A model generated the notes under the pieces. The model was not told the origin of the DNA. It searched no databases and saw only the letters and a list, made by a program, of their open reading frames with translations. The position numbers and the translations under genes were made by a program. Positions 46,968-57,674 of a stretch of DNA of 64,000 nt are shown here, piece after piece. Within the stretch, counting starts at the first letter, position 1. Every line of letters begins with the position of its first letter. The stretch is from Chromatium weissei (GTDB taxonomy: Bacteria > Pseudomonadota > Gammaproteobacteria > Chromatiales > Chromatiaceae), in assembly GCF_016583765.1 (NCBI RefSeq), contig NZ_NRRR01000008.1, positions 1 to 64,000 of the forward strand, given 5' to 3'.

Positions 46968-48026
46968 TTAAGCAGCAGCCCGCAATTCGGAATGACTGGT
47001 GTCATTCAATTCCAACGCGGTTTTGATGGTGGTGTTCGAGAATTGCAGCAAATGTCCCTGAACCACGATGAACAGGCTTTGTAAATTCGCTTCGCGCAAC
47101 ATCAGATACGCCAATGCTCGCGCCAAACCGGATTGACTGCGCACCAGCGTTTCATGCAGATCGCGGTGCGTCGCTTGATTCATGCGCCGCTGCACCTCGC
47201 TGAGGTCGTGACTGCCAGCCAGTAGCGTGTTGAGCGAAGCAGGCAGTGCGTCTAAAACGCGCTCCAGAGTGTCGAAATTCACCAGTCGTAGCAGCAGCTC
47301 GCGGTTCAATAAACGCGTCGAAGGCACTAATTGATAATAGGTTTCTGACGGAGAAAGCTGGCACGTCAGGCGAAACCGCAGCAGCCACAGCAGCGCCACG
47401 CGATCCAATTCCGCGCCCATCAATCGCCGTAACGCATTCAAATGATGATGATCTAAACCCATGATTTGCCGCACAATACTGCTGTAATAGCGTTGATCAA
47501 TGGCGGCTTCCAGCGCAAAGGGTTCGCGCTGTTTTTCATAGACTTCACGGGCTTGACGCGCAATTTGGTGATATTGACTGGTTTCGAGCTGGCGCAGCAG
47601 TTCCAACACATTTTCCGCACGAAATAATTCCTGATGGGGTAAACGTAATGTTGCTGGTAAATCAAAGAGATGGTCACGAATGGCTTTCTGTTCGAGTGCG
47701 TATAACTTGCCGCGAATCAGCGTTTTCAAATTAAACAGGGCATATTTACGCGCCCAGGCGAGCAGTACGGCACGTTCTGCTGGTGGCAGCAGGCGCGCCA
47801 ATATCTGTAAATCAATCAATAACATCTGCAACAAACTTTGCTCAATAGCGCGACGGCGCGCTGTCGTTGTCGCCTGTTCATCCAGCAAGGCTGTCAAACC
47901 AAATTGTTCAGCCAATTCGGCAAGCGTCAAATGCGCCAGCCGTTCGGTGAATTCCGGTGTAAACAGTCGCGTCGACATCACCGAAACGCGGGTATTTAGA
48001 TAAGCCTGTGCAGCAGCGTTACTCAT
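46968..48026 (-). CDS. ntpC: V/A-type ATPase subunit C (AC39 family)
   Basis: A 352-residue, almost wholly helical protein of the vATP-synt_AC39 family, which links the rotor shaft to the K ring. The N-terminus (YLNTRVSVMSTRLFTPE) matches the family start. KYALFNLKTLIRGKL and the tandem helical repeats around YYSSIVRQIMGLDHHHLNALRRLMGAELDRVALLWLLR are typical. ATG at 48026 is preferred to GTG one codon upstream. It is the second gene in the operon, after the small stalk subunit and before subunit I. Confidence 0.9.
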   Translation of the reverse strand: MSNAAAQAYLNTRVSVMSTRLFTPEFTERLAHLTLAELAEQFGLTALLDEQATTTARRRAIEQSLLQMLLIDLQILARLLPPAERAVLLAWARKYALFNLKTLIRGKLYALEQKAIRDHLFDLPATLRLPHQELFRAENVLELLRQLETSQYHQIARQAREVYEKQREPFALEAAIDQRYYSSIVRQIMGLDHHHLNALRRLMGAELDRVALLWLLRFRLTCQLSPSETYYQLVPSTRLLNRELLLRLVNFDTLERVLDALPASLNTLLAGSHDLSEVQRRMNQATHRDLHETLVRSQSGLARALAYLMLREANLQSLFIVVQGHLLQFSNTTIKTALELNDTSHSELRAAA

Positions 48027-48105
48027 CACGATTGCTCGGTTATCAGGGCGGTTGTCAGTTTTAGAAAAAAGCGCGCCAGTGAAAATGCGATGTGCAGGTC
48101 TGGCG

Positions 48106-48417
48106 TTAGGCGCTGATCAATAGTTGAAATGCAGACTCGAGCGCCTCGCCTTTCCGCTGTTCGGCTTGATTTTGCAGTTGCTGATGTCGTTCATCGTAAC
48201 GACGACGCAACTCGGCGATATTTTGCTCTGCACGTTCTTCAGCTTTGGTGATGAATGCCCGTTGTAATTCGGGAATGCGCGCAGTGAAACGTTCATTTTC
48301 AGCCCGCGCATCCGTCATCGCCTGTTGAATGGTGCGTTCCTGTTCTTGTTCAGCCTGTTGTGCGAGTCGTTCTGCGCGCATTTCGGCATCAAGCAGTCGT
48401 TTAATGGTGTCGTCCAT
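48106..48417 (-). CDS. Small coiled-coil ATPase stalk subunit (G/H type)
   Basis: A 103-residue, highly charged helical protein with heptad character (EMRAERLAQQAEQEQERTI, RRRYDERHQQLQNQAEQRK). Size, composition and position at the head of the V/A-type ATPase genes fit the peripheral stalk subunit G/H that pairs with subunit E. Sequence alone is weak evidence because any short coiled coil looks similar. It is first in the operon and is separated from radC by an ~85-base spacer, where the operon promoter might lie. Confidence 0.72.
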   Translation of the reverse strand: MDDTIKRLLDAEMRAERLAQQAEQEQERTIQQAMTDARAENERFTARIPELQRAFITKAEERAEQNIAELRRRYDERHQQLQNQAEQRKGEALESAFQLLISA

Positions 48418-48502
48418 CGCTGCAAGGTCTCACAAATAAACATCAAAAATAACATCGCGCCAGACGCGAACGTTCAGTGACAGTAAGCATCACAATAAAC
48501 CA

Positions 48503-49177
48503 TTACAACAAACCACGTTCGGCAAAGGATACACCCGCGCCGTCACCGATGATGATGTGATCCAATACGCGAACATCAATATATTTCAACAGCTTACACA
48601 GATCATCGGTAATATCAAAATCTGCCTGACTGGGTTCGGTGATGCCCGACGGATGGTTGTGCGCAAAGATCACCGCCGCTGCATTGGTCTCCAAAACGCG
48701 CCGCAAAACTTCACGCGGATGCACGCTGGTCGCATCAATCGTGCCGCGAAACAGCTCTTCATAGCAGATCACGCGGTGATGATTATCAAGAAACAAGCAG
48801 GCAAATACTTCATGCGGCGAGCCGTACAAACGCATTTTAAGATAATCACGCGTTGCTGCCGGAGTGCTCATCACATTCTGATTTTTGATGCGCGTGAGTA
48901 AATAACGTTGACTGAGTTCTACTGTCGCCTGCAATTGCGCGAACTTCGCCGAGCCCAGTCCTTTACCTTCACAAAAGCGCCGTTGATCGGCAGCCAGCAA
49001 GCCAACAATTCCATCAAATTCAGACAATAAATCTCGTGCCAAATCGACTGCACTTTTGCCGGGAATGCCGGTGCGTAAAAAGATCGCCAACAGCTCGGCA
49101 TCCGACAACGCGCCAGCGCCGCGTTCCAACAACTTCTCGCGGGGACGTTCGTCCGCTGGCCAGTCTTTAATTCCCAT
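48503..49177 (-). CDS. radC: RadC family protein (JAMM/MPN domain)
   Basis: 224 residues. An N-terminal helix-hairpin-helix part ([32 protein letters not shown]) is followed by a JAMM metallo-domain with [14 protein letters not shown], the zinc-binding H-x-H-x7-S-x2-D motif. The family was named for DNA repair but its true role is unresolved. The start at 49177 is chosen from the family N-terminus and because the longer reading would run back into hom; the gap to the hom stop is then ten bases, so radC is co-transcribed behind hom. Confidence 0.93.
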   Translation of the reverse strand: MGIKDWPADERPREKLLERGAGALSDAELLAIFLRTGIPGKSAVDLARDLLSEFDGIVGLLAADQRRFCEGKGLGSAKFAQLQATVELSQRYLLTRIKNQNVMSTPAATRDYLKMRLYGSPHEVFACLFLDNHHRVICYEELFRGTIDATSVHPREVLRRVLETNAAAVIFAHNHPSGITEPSQADFDITDDLCKLLKYIDVRVLDHIIIGDGAGVSFAERGLL

Positions 49178-49187
49178 CGCTTGCTGA

Positions 49188-50504
49188 TTAACCGGACAGC
49201 GTTTCCATGCGAATGCGCACCACTGAACCCTGCACCGATTCCAATGCTTCAATTCGCGCCAGCGCCTGATTCATGCGTCCTTCCAAAACGCGATGCGTCA
49301 GCATGACCAGCGGCACATGCGTTTCGCCTTCGCTCGGCTCCTTCTGTTTAATCGCTTCGATGCTGATGCCTTCTTCGCCCAAAATGCTGGCAATCCGCGC
49401 CATCACGCCCGGCTGATCGAGCGCCGATAATCGCAAATAGTACGCCGTTTCAATGGCTTCCATCGCCAGCACCGGCGTATTCGCCAGCGCATCCGGTTGA
49501 AATGCCAGATGTGGAACGCGATTGCTGGAATCAGTCGTCAGCGCCCGCACGACATCCACCAAATCGGCAATCACGGCAGAAGCCGTCGGCTGTGCGCCCG
49601 CGCCTGCGCCGTAATACAGCGTCGGCCCGACGGCATCGCCCTTGACCAAAACGGCATTCATCACGCCGTCAACATTGGCGATCAATCGCCGCTGCGGAAT
49701 CAGCGTCGGATGCACGCGCAACTCAATGCCATTCGGCGAGCGCCGCGCAATGCCTAAATGTTTGATGCGATAACCCAATTCGGCAGCGCAACTGACATCG
49801 AGCGCACCGATTTTGGAAATGCCTTCGGTAAAACACCGCTCAAATTGCAGCGGAATGCCGAACGCCAGCGCACCGAGAATGGTCAATTTATGTGCTGCAT
49901 CAATGCCTTCGACATCAAAGGTCGGATCAGCTTCGGCATAACCGAGCGCCTGCGCTTCCGCCAGCACGTCAGCAAAATCGCGTCCTTTATCGCGCATTTC
50001 AGTGAGAATGAAATTGCCCGTACCGTTGATGATGCCAGCGATCCATTCGATGTGATTGGCGGCCAGCCCTTCGCGTAACGCTTTGATAATTGGAATGCCA
50101 CCGGCGACTGCCGCTTCAAAACCGACCATCACGCCGTGTTGCTGCGCCGCTGCAAAAATCTCATTGCCGTGACGGGCAATCAGGGCTTTGTTGGCAGTGA
50201 CGACGTGTTTGCCGTTGGCGATGGCTTGCAGCACCAGCTCGCGGGCGGGCGAATAACCGCCGATCAATTCGACGACAATCTGCACTTCGGAATCGTTTAC
50301 CACCGCAAAGGCATCGTCACTGATGCGTTCAATCTGCTCCAACCCATTGATTGTTGATGGATTGTAATCACGCGCCGCCGCGTGGGCGATGACGATGTTG
50401 CGTCCGGCGCGGCGAGCGATTTCACAGGCGTTGCGCGTCAGTACGGTGACCGTGCCACCGCCGACCGTACCCAAACCCAATAAGCCAATTTTCACTGCAT
50501 CCAT
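49188..50504 (-). CDS. hom: Homoserine dehydrogenase
   Basis: 438 residues. The NAD(P)-binding start [29 protein letters not shown], the catalytic region [12 protein letters not shown] and [24 protein letters not shown] are all standard. The C-terminal ACT domain (~350-438, [26 protein letters not shown]) gives feedback control by threonine in this class. It reduces aspartate semialdehyde to homoserine for threonine and methionine. It lies 36 bases after alaC on the same strand, a conserved pairing in many proteobacteria; the expected next gene thrC is replaced by radC here. Confidence 0.95.
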   Translation of the reverse strand: MDAVKIGLLGLGTVGGGTVTVLTRNACEIARRAGRNIVIAHAAARDYNPSTINGLEQIERISDDAFAVVNDSEVQIVVELIGGYSPARELVLQAIANGKHVVTANKALIARHGNEIFAAAQQHGVMVGFEAAVAGGIPIIKALREGLAANHIEWIAGIINGTGNFILTEMRDKGRDFADVLAEAQALGYAEADPTFDVEGIDAAHKLTILGALAFGIPLQFERCFTEGISKIGALDVSCAAELGYRIKHLGIARRSPNGIELRVHPTLIPQRRLIANVDGVMNAVLVKGDAVGPTLYYGAGAGAQPTASAVIADLVDVVRALTTDSSNRVPHLAFQPDALANTPVLAMEAIETAYYLRLSALDQPGVMARIASILGEEGISIEAIKQKEPSEGETHVPLVMLTHRVLEGRMNQALARIEALESVQGSVVRIRMETLSG

Positions 50505-50540
50505 GTTGTTTTTCGTCTCAATGCAACATTCGCTTAAAAT

Positions 50541-51743
50541 TTAGCTGCCCATTCGCGCATCGCGCCGGAACATTTCTTTAATTCCGCGCACGGCTTGCCG
50601 AGTGCGATGCTCATTTTCAATCAAGCCAAATCGAACGTGACTGTCGCCGTATTCGCCGAAACCGATGCCCGGCGAGACGGCAACCTTGGCATCGCGCAGC
50701 AGCTTTTTGGAGAACTCCAGCGAACCCATTTCCCGATACGGCTCGGGAATCGGTGCCCATGCGAACATCGTTGCTTGCGGTGGCTCAATTGGCCAGCCAG
50801 CGGCGTTGAGACCGGAGCACAGCACATCACGGCGACTTTGGTACATCGCGGCAATCTCGCGCACACAATCCTGCGGCCCTTCCAATGCGGCAATCGCAGC
50901 GACCTGAATCGGCGTGAAGGTTCCGTAATCCAAATAGGATTTGATGCGCGCCAGTGCGCCGACCAGCGTTTTATTGCCGCACATGAAACCAACGCGCCAG
51001 CCCGGCATGTTGTAACTCTTTGACATTGAAAAGAATTCAACGGCAATGTCTTTTGCGCCCGGAATCTGCAAAATCGACGGCGCAACATAACCGTCAAATA
51101 CGATGTCGGCATAAGCGATGTCGTGCACCACCCAGATTCCGTGCTCGCGGGCGATGTCGACCACCTTTTGAAAGAAATCGAGTTCGACGCACTGGGTGGT
51201 TGGATTGCCCGGAAAATTCAGCACCAGCATCTTGGGTTTTGGCCAGGATTCTTGAATTGCTTTTTGCAATTCTTCAAAGAAATCGACATTTGGCGTTAAC
51301 CGCACATGACGCACATCCGCTCCGGCGATGATGAAGCCGTAAGGATGAATGGGATAAGCCGGATTGGGAACCAGCACCGTATCGCCAGCACTCATGGTCG
51401 CCAGCGCCAAATGCGCCAGCCCTTCTTTGGAACCAACTGTGACAATGGCCTCGCTCTCTGGATCAAGATGCACGTCGAAGCGATCTCGATACCAATGGCA
51501 AATGGCGCGGCGCAGGCGCGGAATTCCCCGCGACATCGAATAACGATGCGTGTCTTTGCGTTGCGCGGTTTCAATCAGTTTTTCCACGATGTGCGGCGGT
51601 GTGGCTTGGTCTGGATTACCCATTCCAAAGTCGATGATGTCTTCACCCCGCGCTCGTGCTCCAGCTTTCAATTCGTTAACGATATTGAAAACATAGGGCG
51701 GTAACCGCTTGATGCGGTGAAATTCTGATTCGGGGGCGATCAC
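50541..51743 (-). CDS. alaC: Alanine transaminase, AlaC type
   Basis: A 400-residue fold type I aminotransferase. It matches E. coli AlaC along most of its length from memory: [66 protein letters not shown], and the PLP lysine in [17 protein letters not shown]. It converts pyruvate and glutamate to alanine and 2-oxoglutarate. The start is GTG at 51743, decided by GAGG six bases upstream; the longer open frame of 56 extra codons has no family similarity. It precedes hom and diverges from glk. Confidence 0.9.
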   Translation of the reverse strand: MIAPESEFHRIKRLPPYVFNIVNELKAGARARGEDIIDFGMGNPDQATPPHIVEKLIETAQRKDTHRYSMSRGIPRLRRAICHWYRDRFDVHLDPESEAIVTVGSKEGLAHLALATMSAGDTVLVPNPAYPIHPYGFIIAGADVRHVRLTPNVDFFEELQKAIQESWPKPKMLVLNFPGNPTTQCVELDFFQKVVDIAREHGIWVVHDIAYADIVFDGYVAPSILQIPGAKDIAVEFFSMSKSYNMPGWRVGFMCGNKTLVGALARIKSYLDYGTFTPIQVAAIAALEGPQDCVREIAAMYQSRRDVLCSGLNAAGWPIEPPQATMFAWAPIPEPYREMGSLEFSKKLLRDAKVAVSPGIGFGEYGDSHVRFGLIENEHRTRQAVRGIKEMFRRDARMGS

Positions 51744-51868
51744 GGCTAACCTCTTTAAGATTGCGCAAATGTGGATGTGAAAATGAAGCACAGAGTCTAC
51801 CGATACACCCGTGAGAATCAAACCGTTGCCGAAATCATGAATTGGATTCGCTCGGTCGTTGTGAGAAA

Positions 51869-51886
51869 GGTTGTCAGTTGTCAGTG
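51869..51886. repeat. Intergenic GTTGTCAGTTGTCAGT repeat
   Basis: Two overlapping copies of TTGTCAGT in the spacer between alaC and glk, the complement of the ACTGACAACT unit found elsewhere in the window. Similar single copies lie at 18286-18295 and 54949-54958. Confidence 0.5.
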
Positions 51887-51923
51887 AAAATCGCGTTTCT
51901 TTTACATTCAATGAGGAAAGGCT

Positions 51924-52904
51924 ATGCGCTTGTTAGTTGGTGATATTGGCGGAACCAAAACGGCGCTCGGCGTCGCAAAGACTGACGGTGAAACGGTGAC
52001 GCTCACGCAACCGCTGCGCTATCCCAGCACTGCATTTGCTTCGTTTGAAGACATCGTGCGGCGCTATTACGAAGACACCGGCGTGAATTGTCATTTCGCA
52101 GCCTTTGCGGTGGCAGGCCCAGTGAAGAATCGTTGTTGTGAAACCACCAATCTGCCGTGGCTGCTCAATGCCGATGCGTTGGAAGAAACGCTTGGATTAT
52201 CAGGCGTTTATTTGCTGAATGATTTGGAAGCGGTGGCGTGGGGCGTGGGTGCGCTGTGGCCGCACGATTTAGCCGTGCTGCATTCCGGCGATCCGCAAGC
52301 CGTCGGCAATGCGTGTGTCGTCGCAGCGGGAACGGGATTGGGACAGGCGGGTCTGTATTGGGACGGCATTCGTCATCATCCGTTTGCCACTGAAGGCGGT
52401 CACGCGGATTTTGCGCCGACCACCGATTTAGAATTTGCGCTGCTATCACATTTGCGCGGGCGCTTTGGGCGTGTGAGTTGGGAGCGTGTGGTTTCTGGAA
52501 TGGGCATTGCCAATCTGTACGAATTTATGTTGACGCATCGAAACACGACGACTCCGCTGTGGTTGCAGCAGGCAATTGCTGAGGGCGGCGATACTGCGGC
52601 TGCGGTGGCACAGGCCGCGGCAGCCGAACGTTGTCCGGTGTGTGTCGAAACGATGCAGTTGTTTTTGCGGTTGTACGGACGCGAAGTTGGCAATGTGGCG
52701 CTGAAACAGATGGCACTCGGTGGCGTGTTTCTCGGTGGCGGCATTGCGTTGAAAAATTTAGCCGTGCTGCGTAACAGCGCATTTTTAGAAGGTTTTTTTG
52801 ATAAGGGACGTATGACATCACTGATGCAGCAAATGCCAGTGCGCGTTATTTTACAGCCACACACGCCGTTATTAGGTGCGGCGCGATTCGTTGCAGCGCA
52901 GTAA
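51924..52904 (+). CDS. glk: Glucokinase
   Basis: A 326-residue Glk-type sugar kinase of the ASKHA fold. It has [15 protein letters not shown] (phosphate 1), [25 protein letters not shown], the catalytic aspartate in [20 protein letters not shown] and EGGHADFAP, then the C-terminal [11 protein letters not shown]. It phosphorylates glucose with ATP to feed glycolysis or glycogen synthesis (glgA is 2 kb away). AGGAAAGG lies directly before the ATG. It is divergent from alaC and not obviously in an operon. Confidence 0.94.
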   Translation: MRLLVGDIGGTKTALGVAKTDGETVTLTQPLRYPSTAFASFEDIVRRYYEDTGVNCHFAAFAVAGPVKNRCCETTNLPWLLNADALEETLGLSGVYLLNDLEAVAWGVGALWPHDLAVLHSGDPQAVGNACVVAAGTGLGQAGLYWDGIRHHPFATEGGHADFAPTTDLEFALLSHLRGRFGRVSWERVVSGMGIANLYEFMLTHRNTTTPLWLQQAIAEGGDTAAAVAQAAAAERCPVCVETMQLFLRLYGREVGNVALKQMALGGVFLGGGIALKNLAVLRNSAFLEGFFDKGRMTSLMQQMPVRVILQPHTPLLGAARFVAAQ

Positions 52905-52977
52905 GTGACATCGCTGTTTATGCAGACTGCGCGCTGCAAGCAAAACAAATAGAAAAGACGAGAGGACATCAATTCAC

Positions 52978-54888
52978 ATGCTGAACAATTTAAGAATTGG
53001 CGCACGAGTGCTCATTGGCTCGACCTTGCTGCTCGTGTTGACCACCGGCGTTAATTTGCCGCTGGCGTTATCGCAATTAACCACGCTGACCGATCACGCT
53101 GAACGCCGTCATCTTGACGATCTCTATTTTTCTTTGAATAACGCCATCACCGAGCAGGGTGAACGCGCTCTGGCGTTGAGTGCGGCGGTGGCGCAAATTC
53201 CTGAAGTACAACAAGCCTTTGCAGAAGGCAATCGCGCTCGGTTGGCGGAGCTGACAGTGCCGATTTTCAAACACATGCGCGATGAACACGGCGTGCGGCA
53301 ATTCCAATTTCTCACTGCGCCAGCCATTTCCTTTTTACGGGTGCACATGCCGGAAAAATTTGGTGATGACCTGTCAACCATTCGCCAAACCATTGTGGAA
53401 GCCAATCGCACCCATCAGCCCGTGCGTGGTTTAGAAAATGGTGTCGCGGGATTGGGTGTGCGCGGCGTGGAACCGGTGAATTATCAGGGTCGCTCAATTG
53501 GTGTGGTCGAATTTGGTCTGTCGTTCGATCAAACCTTTTTCGAGCAGTTCAAGCGCAATTTTAACGCGAATGTGGCGCTGCAAGTTATTGATAAAAATGG
53601 TTTTAAGACTTTTGCTGGCACGATTGATAACGGCAGCGCCTTCACAGCGGAACAGTTACAACGAGGCATTGCCGGTGAAGTGCTGCTGCGCCAATTTGAT
53701 TATCAAGGACATGCCGCAGTGGCTTATGGGCGCGTCATCAATGATTTTTCTGGTCAACCCATCGGCGTGTTGGAGCTGTTAATTGATCGCAGCGATGCGG
53801 TCACGGCGTATCAGCAGACACTGTGGTACATCCTCGGTGCTGGCGCACTGTTACTGCTGCTGGGGCTGGGGCTGGCGTGGTTAATTGCGCGCACGATTAC
53901 GACACCGATTCACCTCACGGTTGCCAATTTACAAGCGATTGCGCAAGGCGATGGCGATTTGACGCGGCGATTGAATGTCGATGGGCGCAATGAACTGGCT
54001 GAATTGGCGCAAGCATTTAATTCGTTTATTGAGAAAATTCATGTGCTTGTGACTCAGGCAGCCGGTGCTGCTGCGCATATGGGTGCGGCAGCGGAGGAGC
54101 TTGCCGTTAATAGCGGCGAAACCAATCGGCAAATCATGCAGGAGCAATCAGAAATCGATCAGGTTGCGACGGCAATGAATGAGATGACGGCAACGGTGGA
54201 AGAGGTGGCGCGTTACACCGCAACGGCAGCGCAAAAAGCTAAAAACACCGCACAGTCAGCAGAAAGCGGCGATCAGATTGCACAGCAAACTGTGGCGGTG
54301 ATTGAAAAACTGGCCGCAGAAATTGAGCAGGCTGGCACGGTGATTACCCATTTGTCCGGTGATAGCGGCGAAATCGGTGCGGTGCTGGATGTGATTCGCG
54401 CCATCGCCGAGCAGACCAATTTGCTGGCACTCAATGCGGCAATTGAGGCCGCTCGCGCTGGTGAACAGGGACGTGGATTTGCCGTCGTTGCCGCAGAGGT
54501 GCGCACGCTCGCCAGCCGTACACAGTCATCGATTGCCGATATTCAAGCCAAGATCGAACGGGTGCAAAGCGGCGCTGCGGGTGCGGTGGCAACGATTGCA
54601 CGCAGCCAAATGCAGGTTAAAAACGGCGTAAATCAAGCGCGTCAAGCGGGAACTGCATTCAAAACAATCAGCGATTCTATTATTGAAATTAATGATCTAA
54701 ATGCGCAAATTGCGAGCGCCGCTGAAGAGCAAACCGCCGTTGCGGAGGAAATCAATCGCAACATTCACGTCATTTCTGGAACAGTTGATCAAACCACAAA
54801 TGCTTCAAAACATATTGCGCAGGCCAGCGATGCGTTAACGCAATTGGCAATTGGTTTACAAAACAGTATCGGGCAATTTCGTATTTAG
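52978..54888 (+). CDS. Methyl-accepting chemotaxis protein with Cache-like sensor
   Basis: 636 residues. TM1 spans ~10-33, followed by a ~245-residue periplasmic Cache-like domain ([56 protein letters not shown]). TM2 lies near 283-304, then a HAMP domain and a cytoplasmic coiled coil with the signalling tip [20 protein letters not shown]. It should bind CheW/CheA and respond to a small molecule, unknown here. No che genes are in the window. The last residues give no clear CheR-docking pentapeptide. Confidence 0.92.
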   Translation: MLNNLRIGARVLIGSTLLLVLTTGVNLPLALSQLTTLTDHAERRHLDDLYFSLNNAITEQGERALALSAAVAQIPEVQQAFAEGNRARLAELTVPIFKHMRDEHGVRQFQFLTAPAISFLRVHMPEKFGDDLSTIRQTIVEANRTHQPVRGLENGVAGLGVRGVEPVNYQGRSIGVVEFGLSFDQTFFEQFKRNFNANVALQVIDKNGFKTFAGTIDNGSAFTAEQLQRGIAGEVLLRQFDYQGHAAVAYGRVINDFSGQPIGVLELLIDRSDAVTAYQQTLWYILGAGALLLLLGLGLAWLIARTITTPIHLTVANLQAIAQGDGDLTRRLNVDGRNELAELAQAFNSFIEKIHVLVTQAAGAAAHMGAAAEELAVNSGETNRQIMQEQSEIDQVATAMNEMTATVEEVARYTATAAQKAKNTAQSAESGDQIAQQTVAVIEKLAAEIEQAGTVITHLSGDSGEIGAVLDVIRAIAEQTNLLALNAAIEAARAGEQGRGFAVVAAEVRTLASRTQSSIADIQAKIERVQSGAAGAVATIARSQMQVKNGVNQARQAGTAFKTISDSIIEINDLNAQIASAAEEQTAVAEEINRNIHVISGTVDQTTNASKHIAQASDALTQLAIGLQNSIGQFRI

Positions 54889-54942
54889 TTGACGTAATGT
54901 GATTAGAACGCATTTTCAATTGTCACTGATTCACAGTTCTTT

Positions 54943-54958
54943 CTGATAACTGACAACT
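54943..54958. repeat. Intergenic ACTGACAACT copy
   Basis: CTGATAACTGACAACT lies between the chemoreceptor and glgA stop codons; the right half is the exact ACTGACAACT unit seen in tandem inside the sensor kinase gene. Confidence 0.45.
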
Positions 54959-54967
54959 AAAAACCAT

Positions 54968-56440
54968 TCAAAGCGTCGTCAGCAATTGCGCATAAATTGC
55001 AAGATAACGCTGGGCTGGTCGTCGCCACGATAAATCGCTGTGCATTCCATTCACGCGCAATTGCCGAAAGTATTCCGGATAGCTGTGCCAAAGACCAAGC
55101 GCCCGTCGCAGGGCGCTTTCTAATCCAGTAGTGGTTAATTCATCAAACACATAACCATTGCGCAGTTCAAATGGCTGGTCGGAATAATTCGCATCAAACA
55201 CCGTATCCGCTAATCCACCTGCTCGCCGCACCACCGGAACCACACCGTATTTCATAGCGATCATTTGCGTTAAACCACAGGGTTCATAGCGGCTGGGAAT
55301 TAACATTAAATCCGCGCCCGCATAAATTAAATGCGCCAGCGTTTCGTCATAACCCAATTCCAAATGGCAATCAGGATTGTTGGCGGTGTCCTGTTTTAAT
55401 TGCGCAAATTGCGCGGCAATTGTTGAATCCAATGCCGTGCCCAGCAATACCACTTGACCGCCGTGCGCCAGCGCGTCGTGAATACCGTGCGCAATTAAAT
55501 CGACACCTTTTTGATAATCCAAACGCGTGACCACCGCCATGATCGGCTTGTCCACCGTTTGCAGTCCCAGTCGTGTGCGCAGCGCCAGCCGATTGAGCGC
55601 CTTGCGCGGCAGCGTGTCCACGCCGAAATTGATTGGAATCAGCGGATCAAGTTCGGGATTCCAAATCTCTTCGTCGATGCCGTTGAGCACACCGCCGAAT
55701 TTGTGCGCGTATTGATGCAACAGCGGCTGCAAACCCATTCCCTGCTCGGTGTGCTGAATTTCCCACGCATAACGCGGCGATACCGTGTTGACGAAATTGG
55801 AATAGACGATGCCGCCTTGCAGCAGATTGGCCAGCCGTGCGTCGTGCGCATCGCGCAGCCGATCTGCGGTCATCACGCGCTGCGGATTCAAGCCGACTTG
55901 CTGCAAAATCGTTTCGCTGACGCGTCCCTGATAACCGAGATTGTGCAGCGTGTAACAAACGCGAGTGCGCGTCATGCCGAGTGCTTCGTAGATTTCATAC
56001 AGCAGCACCGGAATCAATCCAGTTTGCCAGTCGTTGCAGTGCAAAATGTCCGGCTGTCGCCCGGATTGCAGCATGAACTCCAACACTGCTCGCGCAAAAA
56101 AGGCAAATCGCTCCGCGTCATCCTGTTCGCCGTAAATGCGTCGCCGCTGAAACAGTCCGTGCGCCGACTGCGGATCAATGAACAGGCAATTCACCTCGGT
56201 CAACCGCCCGCCAAACACGCGACAGGTCACCCATTCGTCGTGAAACGGTACACGCAACTGCCCATAAATCACTTGCAAATCAACGAGCGGAGCGATGTCC
56301 AGCACGTCGTAATACGGCAGAATGATGTCCACCGTTGCGCCACTGCGCACCAATTCCCGCGCCAGCCCCAACACAAAATCGCCGAGGCCGCCAGCTTTGG
56401 CGATGGGCGCGCATTCGGCGCTAATCAGAGCGATGTGCAT
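54968..56440 (-). CDS. glgA: Glycogen synthase
   Basis: 490 residues, GT5 family. The N-terminal ADP-glucose motif is present as SAECAPIAKAGGLGDFV (KxGGL), with HCNDWQTGLIPVLL, YTLHNLGYQG and LKGGV-equivalent positions following, and the C-terminal PSRYEPCGLTQMIAMKYG with the catalytic glutamate. It elongates alpha-1,4-glucan from ADP-glucose. Other glycogen genes are not in the window, but a DUF4912 gene, a family I associate with glycogen loci, lies 35 bases upstream and could be co-transcribed. Confidence 0.94.
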   Translation of the reverse strand: MHIALISAECAPIAKAGGLGDFVLGLARELVRSGATVDIILPYYDVLDIAPLVDLQVIYGQLRVPFHDEWVTCRVFGGRLTEVNCLFIDPQSAHGLFQRRRIYGEQDDAERFAFFARAVLEFMLQSGRQPDILHCNDWQTGLIPVLLYEIYEALGMTRTRVCYTLHNLGYQGRVSETILQQVGLNPQRVMTADRLRDAHDARLANLLQGGIVYSNFVNTVSPRYAWEIQHTEQGMGLQPLLHQYAHKFGGVLNGIDEEIWNPELDPLIPINFGVDTLPRKALNRLALRTRLGLQTVDKPIMAVVTRLDYQKGVDLIAHGIHDALAHGGQVVLLGTALDSTIAAQFAQLKQDTANNPDCHLELGYDETLAHLIYAGADLMLIPSRYEPCGLTQMIAMKYGVVPVVRRAGGLADTVFDANYSDQPFELRNGYVFDELTTTGLESALRRALGLWHSYPEYFRQLRVNGMHSDLSWRRPAQRYLAIYAQLLTTL

Positions 56441-56475
56441 GATTGTGAAATCCGTGATGGCGATGAAATGCGCAT

Positions 56476-57615
56476 TTAGTCGAAGCGACTGCGCGTTAAT
56501 TCTGGTGGCGGATGCTGACGCAGCGCCTCCGCGAGCAGCGCCGCATCATCGACGCGCAGCAGTAATTGAAAGCGTCCGCCCGCGCCGAGCTGATACGGCT
56601 GCCCAAATAAATCAATTTCGGCATTGGGTGCGCCCCAGCCGTGAATCCGCAACTCGGCTTCAATAATCACGCCGGTGTTCGGTGAAATCACGCGACCATA
56701 CAGCAGCATCGGAATTGACGAAGGCGCTGGCGAAGTTGACGGCGAAGTGTCGGCGCTGAATTCCGAGTGAATGGCTGGCGCGGTAGAAAAAAGCGGTTGT
56801 ATTTCAACGACGCTGCTGTTTTCGTCAATAACGGCACTGAATTCAGCCACGACCGGCAACGGAAAGATCGGCGCGAGTGGCATGGACGGCGCGTCGAAAT
56901 GCGGATCGGCGGGCATGTCGACAGCAGCAAGCGTTTGTATTGCAACGATTGAAACGGTTGCCGTTGCGGCATCGCTGCTCGGTGGCGCACTCGATGAAGG
57001 TTGCGGCGCAACTTGTGGCAATTCCGCTGGCAATTCCATTTCCCGCGTCGACGGCGGCGCAGTGCCCGCGCCCAACAGCAGCCGATTGGAACGGGCGAGT
57101 AGCAGCCAGCCGCCCGTCGCATTGGTTAAACCGAGTTCGGCTTCAAACTGCGCGGCTTCATTCTCCACCGCAAAATTGCGATCACCGTCACTTTGATAAC
57201 CCGTCAAATGCAGTTGCACTTCAGCCGCAGCATCAGCGCCGCCATCGGTGCGAAACCGCCGCAGACGCAACACGACTGTTGGCGCATCGCTGGTCGCCGC
57301 AAATGACTGACTTACGCCAATATAATCATTGGCTTCCAGATGCCAATGCACCACCGCACCACCCAGCGCATCAGCTTCTAACACCAGTGCGGTGTCGTGA
57401 ATGACTAACGGAAACACTGGAATCAGCGGGTGTAACGGCGCAGCAAGATCGGGCGCAGTCAGGTCAGAAGTGAGCACTGGCAAGATGAGTGCGTCTGATG
57501 ACGCGGAGGCGGAACATTCGCGCATCAAGACATCGGCAGCGTCTGAAATGCGATCCACATGGCTGGTGATGGCGAAATTCCTCGTTGAACCGTTGCGACT
57601 GCGATTGGAATACAT
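56476..57615 (-). CDS. DUF4912-like protein upstream of glycogen synthase
   Basis: 379 residues with no signal peptide or membrane segment. A beta-rich N-terminal domain (~70-195) contains VVHWHLEANDYIG and GWLLLARSNRLLLG, resembling DUF4912. A low-complexity Pro/Ala/Ser linker (~200-300) leads to a C-terminal domain (~300-379) with MLLYGRVISPNTGVIIEAEL and GGRFQLLLRVDD, which resembles the second DUF4912 element (YGRT-x-P...DGTFxLRF). Function is unknown. The call is from motif memory and is moderate. It ends 35 bases before glgA on the same strand, hinting at a link to alpha-glucan metabolism. Confidence 0.65.
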   Translation of the reverse strand: MYSNRSRNGSTRNFAITSHVDRISDAADVLMRECSASASSDALILPVLTSDLTAPDLAAPLHPLIPVFPLVIHDTALVLEADALGGAVVHWHLEANDYIGVSQSFAATSDAPTVVLRLRRFRTDGGADAAAEVQLHLTGYQSDGDRNFAVENEAAQFEAELGLTNATGGWLLLARSNRLLLGAGTAPPSTREMELPAELPQVAPQPSSSAPPSSDAATATVSIVAIQTLAAVDMPADPHFDAPSMPLAPIFPLPVVAEFSAVIDENSSVVEIQPLFSTAPAIHSEFSADTSPSTSPAPSSIPMLLYGRVISPNTGVIIEAELRIHGWGAPNAEIDLFGQPYQLGAGGRFQLLLRVDDAALLAEALRQHPPPELTRSRFD

Positions 57616-57674
57616 AAAATCAAAATTGATTTCATTGCTGACAGCGCAATACTGAAAGCAATGAACATTCGATT

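Noticed and set aside
55511..56479. A 322-codon open frame antisense to glgA
   Set aside because: It mirrors the codon structure of glgA on the other strand, is rich in Gln, Arg and His, and has no recognisable motif; glgA is unmistakable.
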